This document shows, piece after piece, positions 45,172-53,568 of a stretch of DNA of 64,000 bases. Origin of the DNA: Lutibacter sp. A80 (GTDB lineage Bacteria; Bacteroidota; Bacteroidia; Flavobacteriales; Flavobacteriaceae). Position 1 is the first letter of the stretch, and the number at the start of each line of letters is the position of its first letter. The stretch spans positions 3,826,501 through 3,890,500 of the forward strand of contig NZ_CP092480.1 of the NCBI RefSeq assembly GCF_022429645.1. The letters run 5' to 3'. The translations under genes and the position numbers were made by a program. The notes under the pieces were generated by a model. It was not told where the DNA came from and made no database searches. It saw nothing but the letters and a program-made list of their open reading frames with translations.

Positions 45172-46320
45172 ATGGATGTTTCTATAGTAATTGTTAATTA
45201 CAATGTACGGTATTTTTTAGAGCAATGTATTTTAAGCGTACAAGCTGCTTCAAAAAATAATAGTACAGAAATTATTGTGGTTGATAATAATTCTACAGAT
45301 GAAAGTTGTAAACTACTAAAAGAAAAATATCCAGAAGTTAAATTAATTGAAAACAAAGAAAATATTGGTTTTTCAAAAGCTAATAATCAGGGTGTTAAAA
45401 TTGCAACGGGAGATTATCTATTAATTTTAAACCCAGATACTATAATTGCAGAAGACACTCTTGATAAAATTTTAAACTTTGCAAAAGCAAAACATAATTT
45501 AGGCGTTTTAGGCGTTAAATTAATTGATGGATCTGGAGAGTTTGCACCTGAAAGTAAACGAGGAATTCCTACTCCAAGTGTGTCATTTAATAAGCTTTTT
45601 GGTATTTCAAGTAAGCGTACTGGTAAATATTATGCAACACATTTAAATGAAAATGAATCTGGAGTTATGGATATTGCTTCAGGAGCATTTATGTTTATAA
45701 AACGAACTGTTTTTAACGAGGTTGAAGGCTTTAGTGAAGCTTATTTTATGTATGGAGAAGACATAGATTTAAGTATGAAAATTTTGAATAAAGGATATCA
45801 AAATTACTATTATGCGGATACTCAAATAATTCATTTTAAAGGAGAAAGCACAACCAAAAACAGCAAATACCTAAACCATTTTCATGATGCAATGAAGATA
45901 TTTTATAAAATGCATTTTAAATTGAATATGGTTTATGATTTTATAATGCGTATTGGTATTGAATTTTGGTATTTATTAAAATATTTTAGATTTACTAAAG
46001 TTAAAAAAGGGGTAAAGCCAGCATTTAATTTATTGTATTTAGGTGATGATAAATTAATTGTAAATTTTTTAAATAAAAAGTATTTAGTGGTAAAAGAGTC
46101 GATTTTAGATGATTTTTCTGAAATAAAAAAAATAATAAAAAACAATAAAATTGAAGCCGTTGTATTTGATAATTCAACAATTTCAAATAAAAAAATTATT
46201 GCACATATTCAGGAATTAAAAAATGAAAATGTTTCATTTAAAATTCATCCAAAAACAACTAATTTCTTAATAGGTAGTACTTGCCCAAATGTTAGAGGGC
46301 ACGTAGAAATTATAGAATAA
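45172..46320 (+). CDS. Family 2 glycosyltransferase with a C-terminal Rossmann-like domain
   Basis: A 382-residue protein. Residues 1-245 form a GT-A fold of family 2, rhamnosyltransferase-like: SIVIVNYNVRYFLEQCILSV, VVDNNSTDESCKLLK, ENIGFSKANNQGVKIA, LLILNPDTII, ASGAFMFIKRTVF and YGEDIDLSMKIL. It should move a sugar from a nucleotide donor to a surface glycan. Residues about 280-382 are an extra domain (AFNLLYLGDDKLIVNFLNKK to HPKTTNFLIGSTCPNVRG) that resembles the CoA_binding_3-like N-terminal domain of polyprenyl glycosylphosphotransferases. It lies 6 bases after recR, a common flavobacterial pair. Its stop abuts that of the convergent acyl-CoA ligase. Confidence 0.88.
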   Translation: MDVSIVIVNYNVRYFLEQCILSVQAASKNNSTEIIVVDNNSTDESCKLLKEKYPEVKLIENKENIGFSKANNQGVKIATGDYLLILNPDTIIAEDTLDKILNFAKAKHNLGVLGVKLIDGSGEFAPESKRGIPTPSVSFNKLFGISSKRTGKYYATHLNENESGVMDIASGAFMFIKRTVFNEVEGFSEAYFMYGEDIDLSMKILNKGYQNYYYADTQIIHFKGESTTKNSKYLNHFHDAMKIFYKMHFKLNMVYDFIMRIGIEFWYLLKYFRFTKVKKGVKPAFNLLYLGDDKLIVNFLNKKYLVVKESILDDFSEIKKIIKNNKIEAVVFDNSTISNKKIIAHIQELKNENVSFKIHPKTTNFLIGSTCPNVRGHVEIIE

Positions 46321-48381
46321 TTATTGTTTTTCAATTCTAATTCTTGCATCCACAGCTAAAATTTCTGTTTTATTTCCTAGAAGTGGATTTAAATCTAACT
46401 CAACTATTTCTGGAGCTATTGTTATTAAATTAGATACTTTTGTAATTATTTCTGCAAATAAATGTTCATTTACACCTTCTTGATTTCTAATACCTTTAAT
46501 TATTTTATAAGATTTTAAATTGCGAATCATGTTTAAACTTTCAATTTCAGAAACTGGAGCTAAAAGCGTGTTAACATCTTTTAAAACTTCAATATAAATG
46601 CCTCCTAAACCACATAAAATTAAATGTCCAAAATCACCTTCTTTTTTGGCTCCTATAAATAATTCAATCCCTTTTTTCATTGGTTGAATTAAAACAGCTG
46701 TAGCGCCATCTATTTTCATAATTTTATTAAATGAAGCAACAAGTTTTTCTTCAGAAGTAATATTTAAAATTATTCCTCCAACATCACTTTTATGAATAGG
46801 GCCAACAACCTTCATAACCACTGGAAATCCTAATTTTTTTGCTTTTTTTATGCAAATTTCTTTAGTTGTGCAAACAGCTTCGTTTACAATTGGTATTTCT
46901 GCAGCAAGTAAAATCTCTTTAATTATTTGAGGTTTTAAATAACCATTTTCGGCTTTATTAATTAGAATTCTAATTTTTTCAGCATTAATAGTTGTTGAAG
47001 TAGTTGTTGTAGTAATAGGTTTTATATTATTTGCTACTTTTCCCAATGCATTTCCAAAAATAACTTCATCAGGGAAATTTATGTTTCCTTTTGAAATAAA
47101 ATATTCAATTTCATTTTTAACATTAACAACAGAAGGAAGTACGGAGAAAATTGGTTTTTTACAAGTGCGTATTTTTTTATGAAGTACATCATAAACATCA
47201 AATACTTTAAACAAACCTGGACTTCCAAAAATAACCACCATTGCATCAATTTCTGTAAAATAATTTTCACAATAATCTACAATAGTTTCTAGTTGTTCGG
47301 CATTACCTGTGGCTAAAAAATCTATTGGATTAGAAACGGATGAGCCTAAAAATAATTTACTGAGTAGCTCTTCACTTTTTGGGCCTTTAATTTCAGGAAT
47401 ATTTAATCCGTTTTTAGATAAAGTATCGGTTAACATTACGGCAGGACCACCAGCGTGTGTTATTATAGCAATGTTTTTGCCGTTAAGTTTTGGATGCATA
47501 AATATTGATGCTACCGTAATTAGCTCATTTCTACCAAAACAACGAATAATTCCGGCTTTTTTAAATAAGGCATCAACTGCGGTGTCTGAATTAGCCAAAG
47601 CACCTGTATGTGAACTTGCAGCTCGGCTTCCTGCAGAAGAACTTCCTGCTTTTATTGCTGCAATTTTGCATCCTTTTTGTATTAATGAAGTTGTATGTTT
47701 TAGTAGTTTTTGTGGATTTTCAATGCTTTCAATATATAAGAGTTTTATTTTTGAACTTGTACTTTTATTAAAAGTTTCATCTAAATGTTCTAAAACTTCT
47801 TCAACTCCAATTTGTGCCGAATTTCCAACGGAATAAACACTTGAAAATGTTAAACCTGTTGCCATTGCAGCTTCAATAATAAAAACAGCTGTAGCGCCAG
47901 ACCCTGAAATAAAATCGACACCTTTTTTATCTAATTTTGGTATTGGAGTTGTAAAAACACTTGCATAATTTTGATTTATTAATCCAATATTATTAGGACC
48001 TAATAATGTTCCTCCAACAGAATTAATTTCATCAACTATGGCTTGTTCTAATTTTTTACCCGCAGCATCTTTTTCACTAAAACCAGCTGAAAAAATAATA
48101 AAACCTTTTGTGTTTTTCTGCTGGGCTAGCACTTTTATTGTTTCTAAAGTGAACTTAGCGGCAATTGCAATAATTGCAACATCAACTTTAGGAATGTCTT
48201 TAATATTTTGATAACATTTTATACCTTGTATTTCTGTTTCTTTTGGATTTACAGTTATAAGTTCGCCTTTAAAATTGTGTTCAATTATATTTTTTAAAAC
48301 GCGTCCTCCAGGTGTATGTATGTTATTAGATGCTCCAACAATAGCAATGCTTTTAGGGTTGAGTAATTTTTTATGTAACAT
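46321..48381 (-). CDS. ADP-forming acetate/acyl-CoA ligase, fused alpha-beta
   Basis: Converts acyl-CoA, ADP and phosphate to the acid, CoA and ATP (substrate-level phosphorylation). 686 residues with the alpha part first: CoA-binding domain (1-130, SIAIVGASNN), ligase domain with the phosphohistidine H258 in AASSHTGALANSD, and THAGGPAVMLTDTL; then the beta ATP-grasp part (about 470-686: EKIRILINKAENGYLKPQII, GFPVVMKVVGPIHKSDVGG, LILCGLGGIYIE). It lies 11 bases after iorB, so its natural substrate is probably an aryl-acetyl-CoA from the Ior enzyme. Confidence 0.92.
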   Translation of the reverse strand: MLHKKLLNPKSIAIVGASNNIHTPGGRVLKNIIEHNFKGELITVNPKETEIQGIKCYQNIKDIPKVDVAIIAIAAKFTLETIKVLAQQKNTKGFIIFSAGFSEKDAAGKKLEQAIVDEINSVGGTLLGPNNIGLINQNYASVFTTPIPKLDKKGVDFISGSGATAVFIIEAAMATGLTFSSVYSVGNSAQIGVEEVLEHLDETFNKSTSSKIKLLYIESIENPQKLLKHTTSLIQKGCKIAAIKAGSSSAGSRAASSHTGALANSDTAVDALFKKAGIIRCFGRNELITVASIFMHPKLNGKNIAIITHAGGPAVMLTDTLSKNGLNIPEIKGPKSEELLSKLFLGSSVSNPIDFLATGNAEQLETIVDYCENYFTEIDAMVVIFGSPGLFKVFDVYDVLHKKIRTCKKPIFSVLPSVVNVKNEIEYFISKGNINFPDEVIFGNALGKVANNIKPITTTTTSTTINAEKIRILINKAENGYLKPQIIKEILLAAEIPIVNEAVCTTKEICIKKAKKLGFPVVMKVVGPIHKSDVGGIILNITSEEKLVASFNKIMKIDGATAVLIQPMKKGIELFIGAKKEGDFGHLILCGLGGIYIEVLKDVNTLLAPVSEIESLNMIRNLKSYKIIKGIRNQEGVNEHLFAEIITKVSNLITIAPEIVELDLNPLLGNKTEILAVDARIRIEKQ

Positions 48382-48392
48382 TAAATAAATTT

Positions 48393-48980
48393 TTATAAAG
48401 AAACTTTTTCCGAAGCAATTTCTTTTCCTTTTTGGTAAGCTTCTAAATTTTTATTAATTATACGTTCACCTTTTTTTTCAAAAAGCATTTTAATTGCCAT
48501 TTGTAAATTATCATCACTTAAAGGAAGTAGGGAAGAAGCAGCGCCTAACAATACAATATTTGTAGCTCTGGAATTCCCAATTTCTTTAGCAATATTTTTG
48601 GCATTTATTAAAATACTGTTTTTATGCGTTTTTATTTCTTTATATAAATCTTCTAATTCAGGATAGTTTTTAATATTTTCAAAAGGGTTTGAATCCGTTA
48701 TTAAAAAACCGTCTTTTTTTAAAAATGGTAAATAGCGCAATAATTCCATTGGCTCAACAGAAATAATCATATCGGCTTTTCCTTCAGGAATTAAATCTGA
48801 AAATATTTCTTCGTCTGAAATTCTTACGTGGCTTTGTACTGCACCGCCTCGTTGACTCATTCCGTGAACTTCAGATTGTTTAATATTTAAATTACTTTCT
48901 ATTGCAGCAGTATCTAAAACAGCAGCAATTGTTAAAATTCCTTGTCCGCCAACTCCAGCTAAAATTATATTTGTTTTCAT
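48393..48980 (-). CDS. iorB: Indolepyruvate oxidoreductase subunit beta
   Basis: Gamma-type subunit of 2-oxoacid:ferredoxin oxidoreductase, 195 residues, which with IorA oxidises arylpyruvates to aryl-acetyl-CoA. Family start NIILAGVGGQGILTIAAVLD, then EVHGMSQRGGAVQSHVRIS and GKADMIISVEPMELLRYLP. It lies between iorA (7-base gap) and the ADP-forming ligase, so the three form one operon. Confidence 0.94.
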   Translation of the reverse strand: MKTNIILAGVGGQGILTIAAVLDTAAIESNLNIKQSEVHGMSQRGGAVQSHVRISDEEIFSDLIPEGKADMIISVEPMELLRYLPFLKKDGFLITDSNPFENIKNYPELEDLYKEIKTHKNSILINAKNIAKEIGNSRATNIVLLGAASSLLPLSDDNLQMAIKMLFEKKGERIINKNLEAYQKGKEIASEKVSL

Positions 48981-48987
48981 TGTTTTG

Positions 48988-50604
48988 CTAATTTATGGAT
49001 ACTTGTTTTAATTTTTTTAATTGATCTTTTTTTGCTTTAGGAAGTTGAACACAAGGGCGTTGTGCTATTACAACAGAAACGCCGTTATAATTAATTTCTT
49101 CTCTAATTAAATCAATATTTTGGTCTAAATTTTTATGAAGAGGAGTTATAACTTTTAAATGCTTTTCATCAACTCCAATTCCTTTACAAATATTTATCAA
49201 TCTACCTGAAGCTGCAGAATCTTGTGCACCTGTCATTGCAACAGCAGAATTATCTGAAATAATTATGGTAATAGGTGTATTTTCAATAACGGCATCTAAA
49301 AGTCCCGTCATACCTGAATGTGTAAAAGTTGAATCGCCAATAATTGCAATTGAAGGATGTATTCCAGCATCTGAAGCACCTTTAGCCATTGTAATAGAAG
49401 CACCCATATCAATTAAAGTATTGATACTTTCAAATGGAGGTAGTGCACCTAAGGCATAACAACCAATATCTCCAAAAACTTGCTGAGCTGTATTCTCGGT
49501 TTTTAAGTTGTTTATAGCTTCAAATAAATCTCTATGAGCACAACCAACACATAATTCTGGAGGTCTACCGGCAACTATTTTAGGTATATTTTCACTATTT
49601 GCTCTATCAAAACCTAAAGCTTCAGAAATATTATCGGGATTTAGTTCGCCAACTCTGTTTAAATGTCCGGTTAAGCGGCCAATTACTTTTTTGTTTTCAC
49701 CAAAATAATCTGAAATTATTTCTTCTATAAAAGGAGCTCCATCCTCTAAAACCAATATTTTTTTACAGCTGTTGAAAAGTTTTTTTACCTGTCTTTTTGG
49801 TAATGGATATTGCGCTATTTTAAGAATAGGAAATGGGCAGCTATCATCTTCAAAATTTTCCATTAAATAATTAAATGCTATACCTGAAGCAATAATTCCC
49901 ATTGAAGTGTTTGGGCCATCAATATATTTATTGAATTCACTATTTTCTGAACTTTCTTTAATATCGGTTTGTATGGCAACCAAATGTTTATACCTTTTTC
50001 TGGCATGAATTGGTATTAATTGAAATTGGTGTTTATTTTTTGGTAAATGAATATTGTTTTGAGCTCTTCTTTTACCAAGTTCAATTCCTGATCTGGAATG
50101 TGAAAGTCGAGTTACCATTCTAATCATAACAGGCAACTCTAATTGTTCAGATAAATAAAAAGCATATTTAGTAATATAGTAAGCTTCTTGTTGATTTGAG
50201 GGTTCAAAAATAGGAATCATGGCAAATTTCCCATAATTTCTAGAGTCTTGTTCGTTTTGCGAAGAATGCATAGAAGGATCATCTGCAACAGCAATTACTA
50301 ATCCGCCATTTATACCAGCAACAGCCATATTCATAAAAACATCTGCAGCTACATTTAAACCCACATGTTTCATAACAGTCATGGATCTTTTTCCCGCATA
50401 AGACATTCCAAGTGCAGCTTCCATAGCTGTTTTTTCATTAACAGACCATTTAGAGTGAATGTTTAATTCTTGGGCTATTTTAGAGTTTTGTATGTATTCT
50501 GTAATTTCTGTAGATGGAGTTCCAGGATATGCATAAACGCCTGATATACCAGCATCAATAGCACCTTGGGCTAAAGCCTCATTTCCTAACAATAGTTTTT
50601 TCAT
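48988..50604 (-). CDS. iorA: Indolepyruvate oxidoreductase subunit alpha
   Basis: Thiamine-diphosphate subunit of indolepyruvate:ferredoxin oxidoreductase, 538 residues. The pyrimidine-binding half opens with LLGNEALAQGAIDAGISGVY and the pyrophosphate-binding half has PPELCVGCAHRDLFEAI and IAIIGDSTFTHSGMTGLLDA with SDNSAVAMTG. The archaeal enzyme (about 650 residues) ends in a ferredoxin domain with two iron-sulfur clusters; here the chain ends at APC-like AQRPCVQLPKAKKDQLK, so that domain is absent and a separate electron carrier is required. It is the first gene of the operon, with a LacI-type palindrome upstream. Confidence 0.93.
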   Translation of the reverse strand: MKKLLLGNEALAQGAIDAGISGVYAYPGTPSTEITEYIQNSKIAQELNIHSKWSVNEKTAMEAALGMSYAGKRSMTVMKHVGLNVAADVFMNMAVAGINGGLVIAVADDPSMHSSQNEQDSRNYGKFAMIPIFEPSNQQEAYYITKYAFYLSEQLELPVMIRMVTRLSHSRSGIELGKRRAQNNIHLPKNKHQFQLIPIHARKRYKHLVAIQTDIKESSENSEFNKYIDGPNTSMGIIASGIAFNYLMENFEDDSCPFPILKIAQYPLPKRQVKKLFNSCKKILVLEDGAPFIEEIISDYFGENKKVIGRLTGHLNRVGELNPDNISEALGFDRANSENIPKIVAGRPPELCVGCAHRDLFEAINNLKTENTAQQVFGDIGCYALGALPPFESINTLIDMGASITMAKGASDAGIHPSIAIIGDSTFTHSGMTGLLDAVIENTPITIIISDNSAVAMTGAQDSAASGRLINICKGIGVDEKHLKVITPLHKNLDQNIDLIREEINYNGVSVVIAQRPCVQLPKAKKDQLKKLKQVSIN

Positions 50605-50643
50605 AAGTTTCTACTATAAATTATGTATAATAGGCTAAAATTA

Positions 50644-50657
50644 CGAAAACGTTTTCG
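50644..50657. promoter_or_regulatory. LacI-type operator upstream of iorA
   Basis: CGAAAACGTTTTCG is a perfect 14-base palindrome with a central CG, the pattern bound by LacI/GalR-family repressors. It lies about 40 bases before the iorA ATG, next to a -7-like TAATTTTA on the minus strand. No LacI gene is in the window. Confidence 0.6.
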
Positions 50658-50824
50658 AAAATTAAATGACTTTAATCATTTTTAAAGATTTAATTAATTG
50701 ATATTTAGTTTGTTATATGTTTATATGAATTGCTTTATTACTGTTTTTTTGAATAAAAAATAGAAATAATTTTATCAACTTAGTAATAATTTTAATAATA
50801 AATTGAAATAATTGTAAACCATGT

Positions 50825-51373
50825 TTATTTATCCCAATTATTTTTTTTTCGGATATTCTTGTACAATTTAATACCTAACATCAATAAAATTGAAACCCCA
50901 ATAATACCAACAGTTCCAAAAATCCAACTTAAAGAGTTTTTAAGAACTACTAAAAAAACACAGGCGAATAAAATAATTGTTGCAACTTCATTCCAAATTC
51001 TTAAAAATGTTGAAGAATATTTTAAGGTGTTATTTTGAGTTTGATTGTAGATAACTTGGCAGGTTCCGTGATAAAAAAACAACAATGCTACAAATGCCAG
51101 TTTAATGTGCATCCAGCTTTGTTGTAGCCAAGAAGGTTGTAAAATTAGTAGAATAATAGCAAAAGTTGTAGCTAAAATTGCAGAAGGCCATGTGATAATA
51201 TACCAAAGTCTTTTTATCATTACCTGATATTGTTTGGTCAAAATGTTTCTTTCTGGAACTGGTTTTTCTTCAGCTTCTTTAAAATATATAAATAAACGAA
51301 TGATATAAAATAAGCCTGCAAACCAGGTGGTTATAAATATAATGTGAAGCGACTTTATGTATAAATATTCCAT
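50825..51373 (-). CDS. hemJ: Protoporphyrinogen IX oxidase, HemJ type
   Basis: Oxidises protoporphyrinogen IX to protoporphyrin IX, the step before ferrochelatase. A 182-residue inner membrane protein with four to five helices of the HemJ/UPF0093 family: LHIIFITTWFAGLFYIIRLF (with the haem-ligand-type His), YQVMIKRLWYIITWPSAI, SWMHIKLAFVALLFFYH and LRIWNEVATIILFACVFLVV. It lies one base after hemH, so the last two enzymes of the haem pathway are co-translated. Confidence 0.93.
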   Translation of the reverse strand: MEYLYIKSLHIIFITTWFAGLFYIIRLFIYFKEAEEKPVPERNILTKQYQVMIKRLWYIITWPSAILATTFAIILLILQPSWLQQSWMHIKLAFVALLFFYHGTCQVIYNQTQNNTLKYSSTFLRIWNEVATIILFACVFLVVLKNSLSWIFGTVGIIGVSILLMLGIKLYKNIRKKNNWDK

Positions 51374-51374
51374 A

Positions 51375-52388
51375 TTATTGAGCCCAATTATTAATCCAAT
51401 TTGCTACTGTTTGTGCCCAAATGTCATCATCATTTAAACACGGAATTGTAGAGAACTGTTCTCCACCATTTTCTTTAAACGATTCTTTTGCTTCCATTCC
51501 AATTTCTTCTAAAGTTTCTAAGCAATCTGAAACAAAAGCAGGTGTTACCACTGCTAAATTTTTAATGCCTTTTTGGGCAAATTCATCAATGGTTTTATCT
51601 GTATAAGGTTGTAGCCAAGGATCTCTTCCTAAACGCGATTGAAATGAAGTGCTATAAGTGCCTTCTTTTAAATTTAAAAACTCAGCAACATTTTTAGTAG
51701 TTTGGTAGCATTGATGTCTGTAGCAAAACTCATGTGCAGGAGAAGGTGTATTGCAGCAACTACCATCAATTTTACAATGTGATTTTGTTATATCAGATTT
51801 TTTAATGTGGCGTTCTGGAACACCGTGATAAGAAAATAATAAATAATCTGGTTTATTTGCTTTCAAATGTTTTTGAATACTATTGCTTAATACTTCTATA
51901 TAATCTTTTTTATTATAAAACGCAGGAACATCAGTAATTTTAATATGTGGAAAATGTTTTTTTACAATTTTATTAGCTAAAACAACAATGGTTTCTGTAG
52001 TTGCCATTGCAAATTGTGGGTATAATGGAATTAATAAAATTTCTGTAACTCCTTGATCCGATAATTTTTGAATACCACTATGTATAGAGGGTTTTCCGTA
52101 ACGCATTGCTAATTCAACAGGAGTATTTGCTTGTGTTTTTACTTTTGTATGTAATCTTTCAGATAAAACAATAAGAGGAGAACCTTCGGGCCACCAAATT
52201 TTTTTATAAGCTTCAGCAGATTTTTTTGGTCTTGTATTTAAAATAATGCCTTTAACAACAAAAGCTCTAATAAGATAAGGAGTATCAATAACCCGCTTGT
52301 CCATTAAAAATTCATCCAAATAATTTTTTACATCTTTTACAGAGGTGCTATCTGGAGAACCTAAATTTACTAATAATGCTCCTTTCAT
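51375..52388 (-). CDS. hemH: Ferrochelatase with a cysteine-rich insert
   Basis: Inserts ferrous iron into protoporphyrin IX. 337 residues. The start MKGALLVNLGSPDS and the metal-site histidine H188 in LLFSYHGVPERH are standard. A segment with five cysteines (C205, C211, C212, C222, C227) follows in SHCKIDGSCCNTPSPAHEF and CYRHQC; relatives in some phyla hold a [2Fe-2S] cluster with internal cysteines, and this insert may do the same. It is the middle gene of the araC-hemH-hemJ unit on the minus strand. Confidence 0.96.
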   Translation of the reverse strand: MKGALLVNLGSPDSTSVKDVKNYLDEFLMDKRVIDTPYLIRAFVVKGIILNTRPKKSAEAYKKIWWPEGSPLIVLSERLHTKVKTQANTPVELAMRYGKPSIHSGIQKLSDQGVTEILLIPLYPQFAMATTETIVVLANKIVKKHFPHIKITDVPAFYNKKDYIEVLSNSIQKHLKANKPDYLLFSYHGVPERHIKKSDITKSHCKIDGSCCNTPSPAHEFCYRHQCYQTTKNVAEFLNLKEGTYSTSFQSRLGRDPWLQPYTDKTIDEFAQKGIKNLAVVTPAFVSDCLETLEEIGMEAKESFKENGGEQFSTIPCLNDDDIWAQTVANWINNWAQ

Positions 52389-52392
52389 AATT

Positions 52393-53292
52393 TTATGATT
52401 TTGCGTATTGTTTTGGTGTTGTTTTAAATTTTCTTTTAAATGCAGCTATAAAATGACTGGATGTACTGTACCCTAATTGTGCAGCTATTTCGTTTACATT
52501 TAGTTGTTGTTCTCGAAGTAATTCTTTAGCCAGATCCATTTTATAATTTAATAAAAAAGTAAATACAGGCACGCCATAAAATTCTTTAAAATCTGTTTTT
52601 AATTTTTTTATATTTAAACCTACTTTTTTTGCTAGGTTTTCTAGAGATGGAGGATTGGTCATTTCTTCAATAATTATTTCTTTAGCGCGTTTTATTTTGC
52701 TTACAGTTTCTTCATTTGCAATGTACGGACAATTTTCGTTTTCACTTTTATTTGCATTAGAAGTGTTAAAATAATAGCTTAACAACTCATACACTTTACC
52801 TTTAATAAAAACTGGGCGTAATGCCTTAGTAATTTGTTTTGATATTAGTTGATTTAATATGTGCTGAATTGTTGGTGTAATTTGTTTAGGTTCTATAATT
52901 GGCTTTCCTATTTTAAAACTATTAAAGTTAAATAAAAAATTACCATCAATAGAAAATAATGAATGAAAATATTCTATAGAAATTAAAACAGAAATTAGTT
53001 CACTTCTTGGAGGTAAATTATAAAGAATATTCATTTTTTCATCTTTAAAATAAACCATTGTAGAATTTCCAGCATCTAAATGTGTAGCACAATGTTCAAA
53101 ATTAAAAGCAACTGTACATTTGTTGGTATTGCAAAAGTAAATTTGAATGTAATTGTTGGTTAATTGCTGTTGAAATAACTTATTGTTAGAAGTTAAGTTG
53201 TTGAAATGATAAACTTTAAAAGTATCTTTTTCATTTAAAAGTAGATTGGTACTTTTGTCGATATATTTGTAATTTTCAAGATTAGTTTTCAT
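52393..53292 (-). CDS. AraC-family transcriptional regulator at the haem locus
   Basis: A 299-residue regulator. N-terminal part (1-190) is a cupin-like sensing domain of no clear subtype. The C-terminal AraC double HTH is at about 205-299: SLENLAKKVGLNIKKLKTDF and VNEIAAQLGYSTSSHFIAAF with the closing RKFKTTPKQYAK. It is 4 bases from hemH on the same strand and divergent from hemA, so it is the natural candidate to control both halves of the haem cluster. The intervening 276 bases hold a repeated 12-mer (53249, 53497, 53532). Confidence 0.9.
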   Translation of the reverse strand: MKTNLENYKYIDKSTNLLLNEKDTFKVYHFNNLTSNNKLFQQQLTNNYIQIYFCNTNKCTVAFNFEHCATHLDAGNSTMVYFKDEKMNILYNLPPRSELISVLISIEYFHSLFSIDGNFLFNFNSFKIGKPIIEPKQITPTIQHILNQLISKQITKALRPVFIKGKVYELLSYYFNTSNANKSENENCPYIANEETVSKIKRAKEIIIEEMTNPPSLENLAKKVGLNIKKLKTDFKEFYGVPVFTFLLNYKMDLAKELLREQQLNVNEIAAQLGYSTSSHFIAAFKRKFKTTPKQYAKS

Positions 53293-53326
53293 AAGCTATT
53301 TTTCTAAAAATTCTATAAAATATTTA

Positions 53327-53334
53327 CAAAAGTA
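53327..53334 (-). promoter_or_regulatory. -7-type box upstream of the AraC regulator
   Basis: TACTTTTG on the minus strand in the context GTACTTTTGTAA, 34 bases before the ATG. It shares ten bases with the repeated 12-mer at 53497 and 53532. Confidence 0.55.
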
Positions 53335-53496
53335 CAATATTTATTTATACGCTATACTCTTTTTTTTATTGTTGAACATGATATTTGTCATATTTTTTTA
53401 AGCCTTATTTTGCTGATTAACATTGATATAGTGATTGTAATTTTGTTATTTAGAAGTAGTCTAAATTACGGTAAGTAACTTATATCGACAATAATA

Positions 53497-53543
53497 GTAC
53501 TTTTGTCGTTATTTTCAGGAATAATATATTTGTACTTTTGTCG
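53497..53543 (+). promoter_or_regulatory. Tandem GTACTTTTGTCG sites upstream of hemA
   Basis: GTACTTTTGTCG occurs at 53497-53508 and 53532-53543, 35 bases apart, and a third copy at 53249-53260 lies in the first codons of the AraC gene. Each contains the -7 box TACTTTTG. Neither intergenic copy has a TTG at the -33 distance, so if they are promoters they may need an activator. The second copy also contains the palindrome TGTCGACA. Confidence 0.6.
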
Positions 53544-53568
53544 ACACTTATTGATAATACAAAATTAT

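Noticed and set aside
47309..47836. A 175-codon open frame on the plus strand opposite the ADP-forming ligase
   Set aside because: Antisense to a well-conserved gene, with no recognisable domain and no promoter.
50605..50824. tRNA or small RNA gene in the gap between iorA and hemJ
   Set aside because: The gap is very AT-rich with no cloverleaf-type stems and no TTCG-type loop; apart from the LacI-type palindrome I see nothing.
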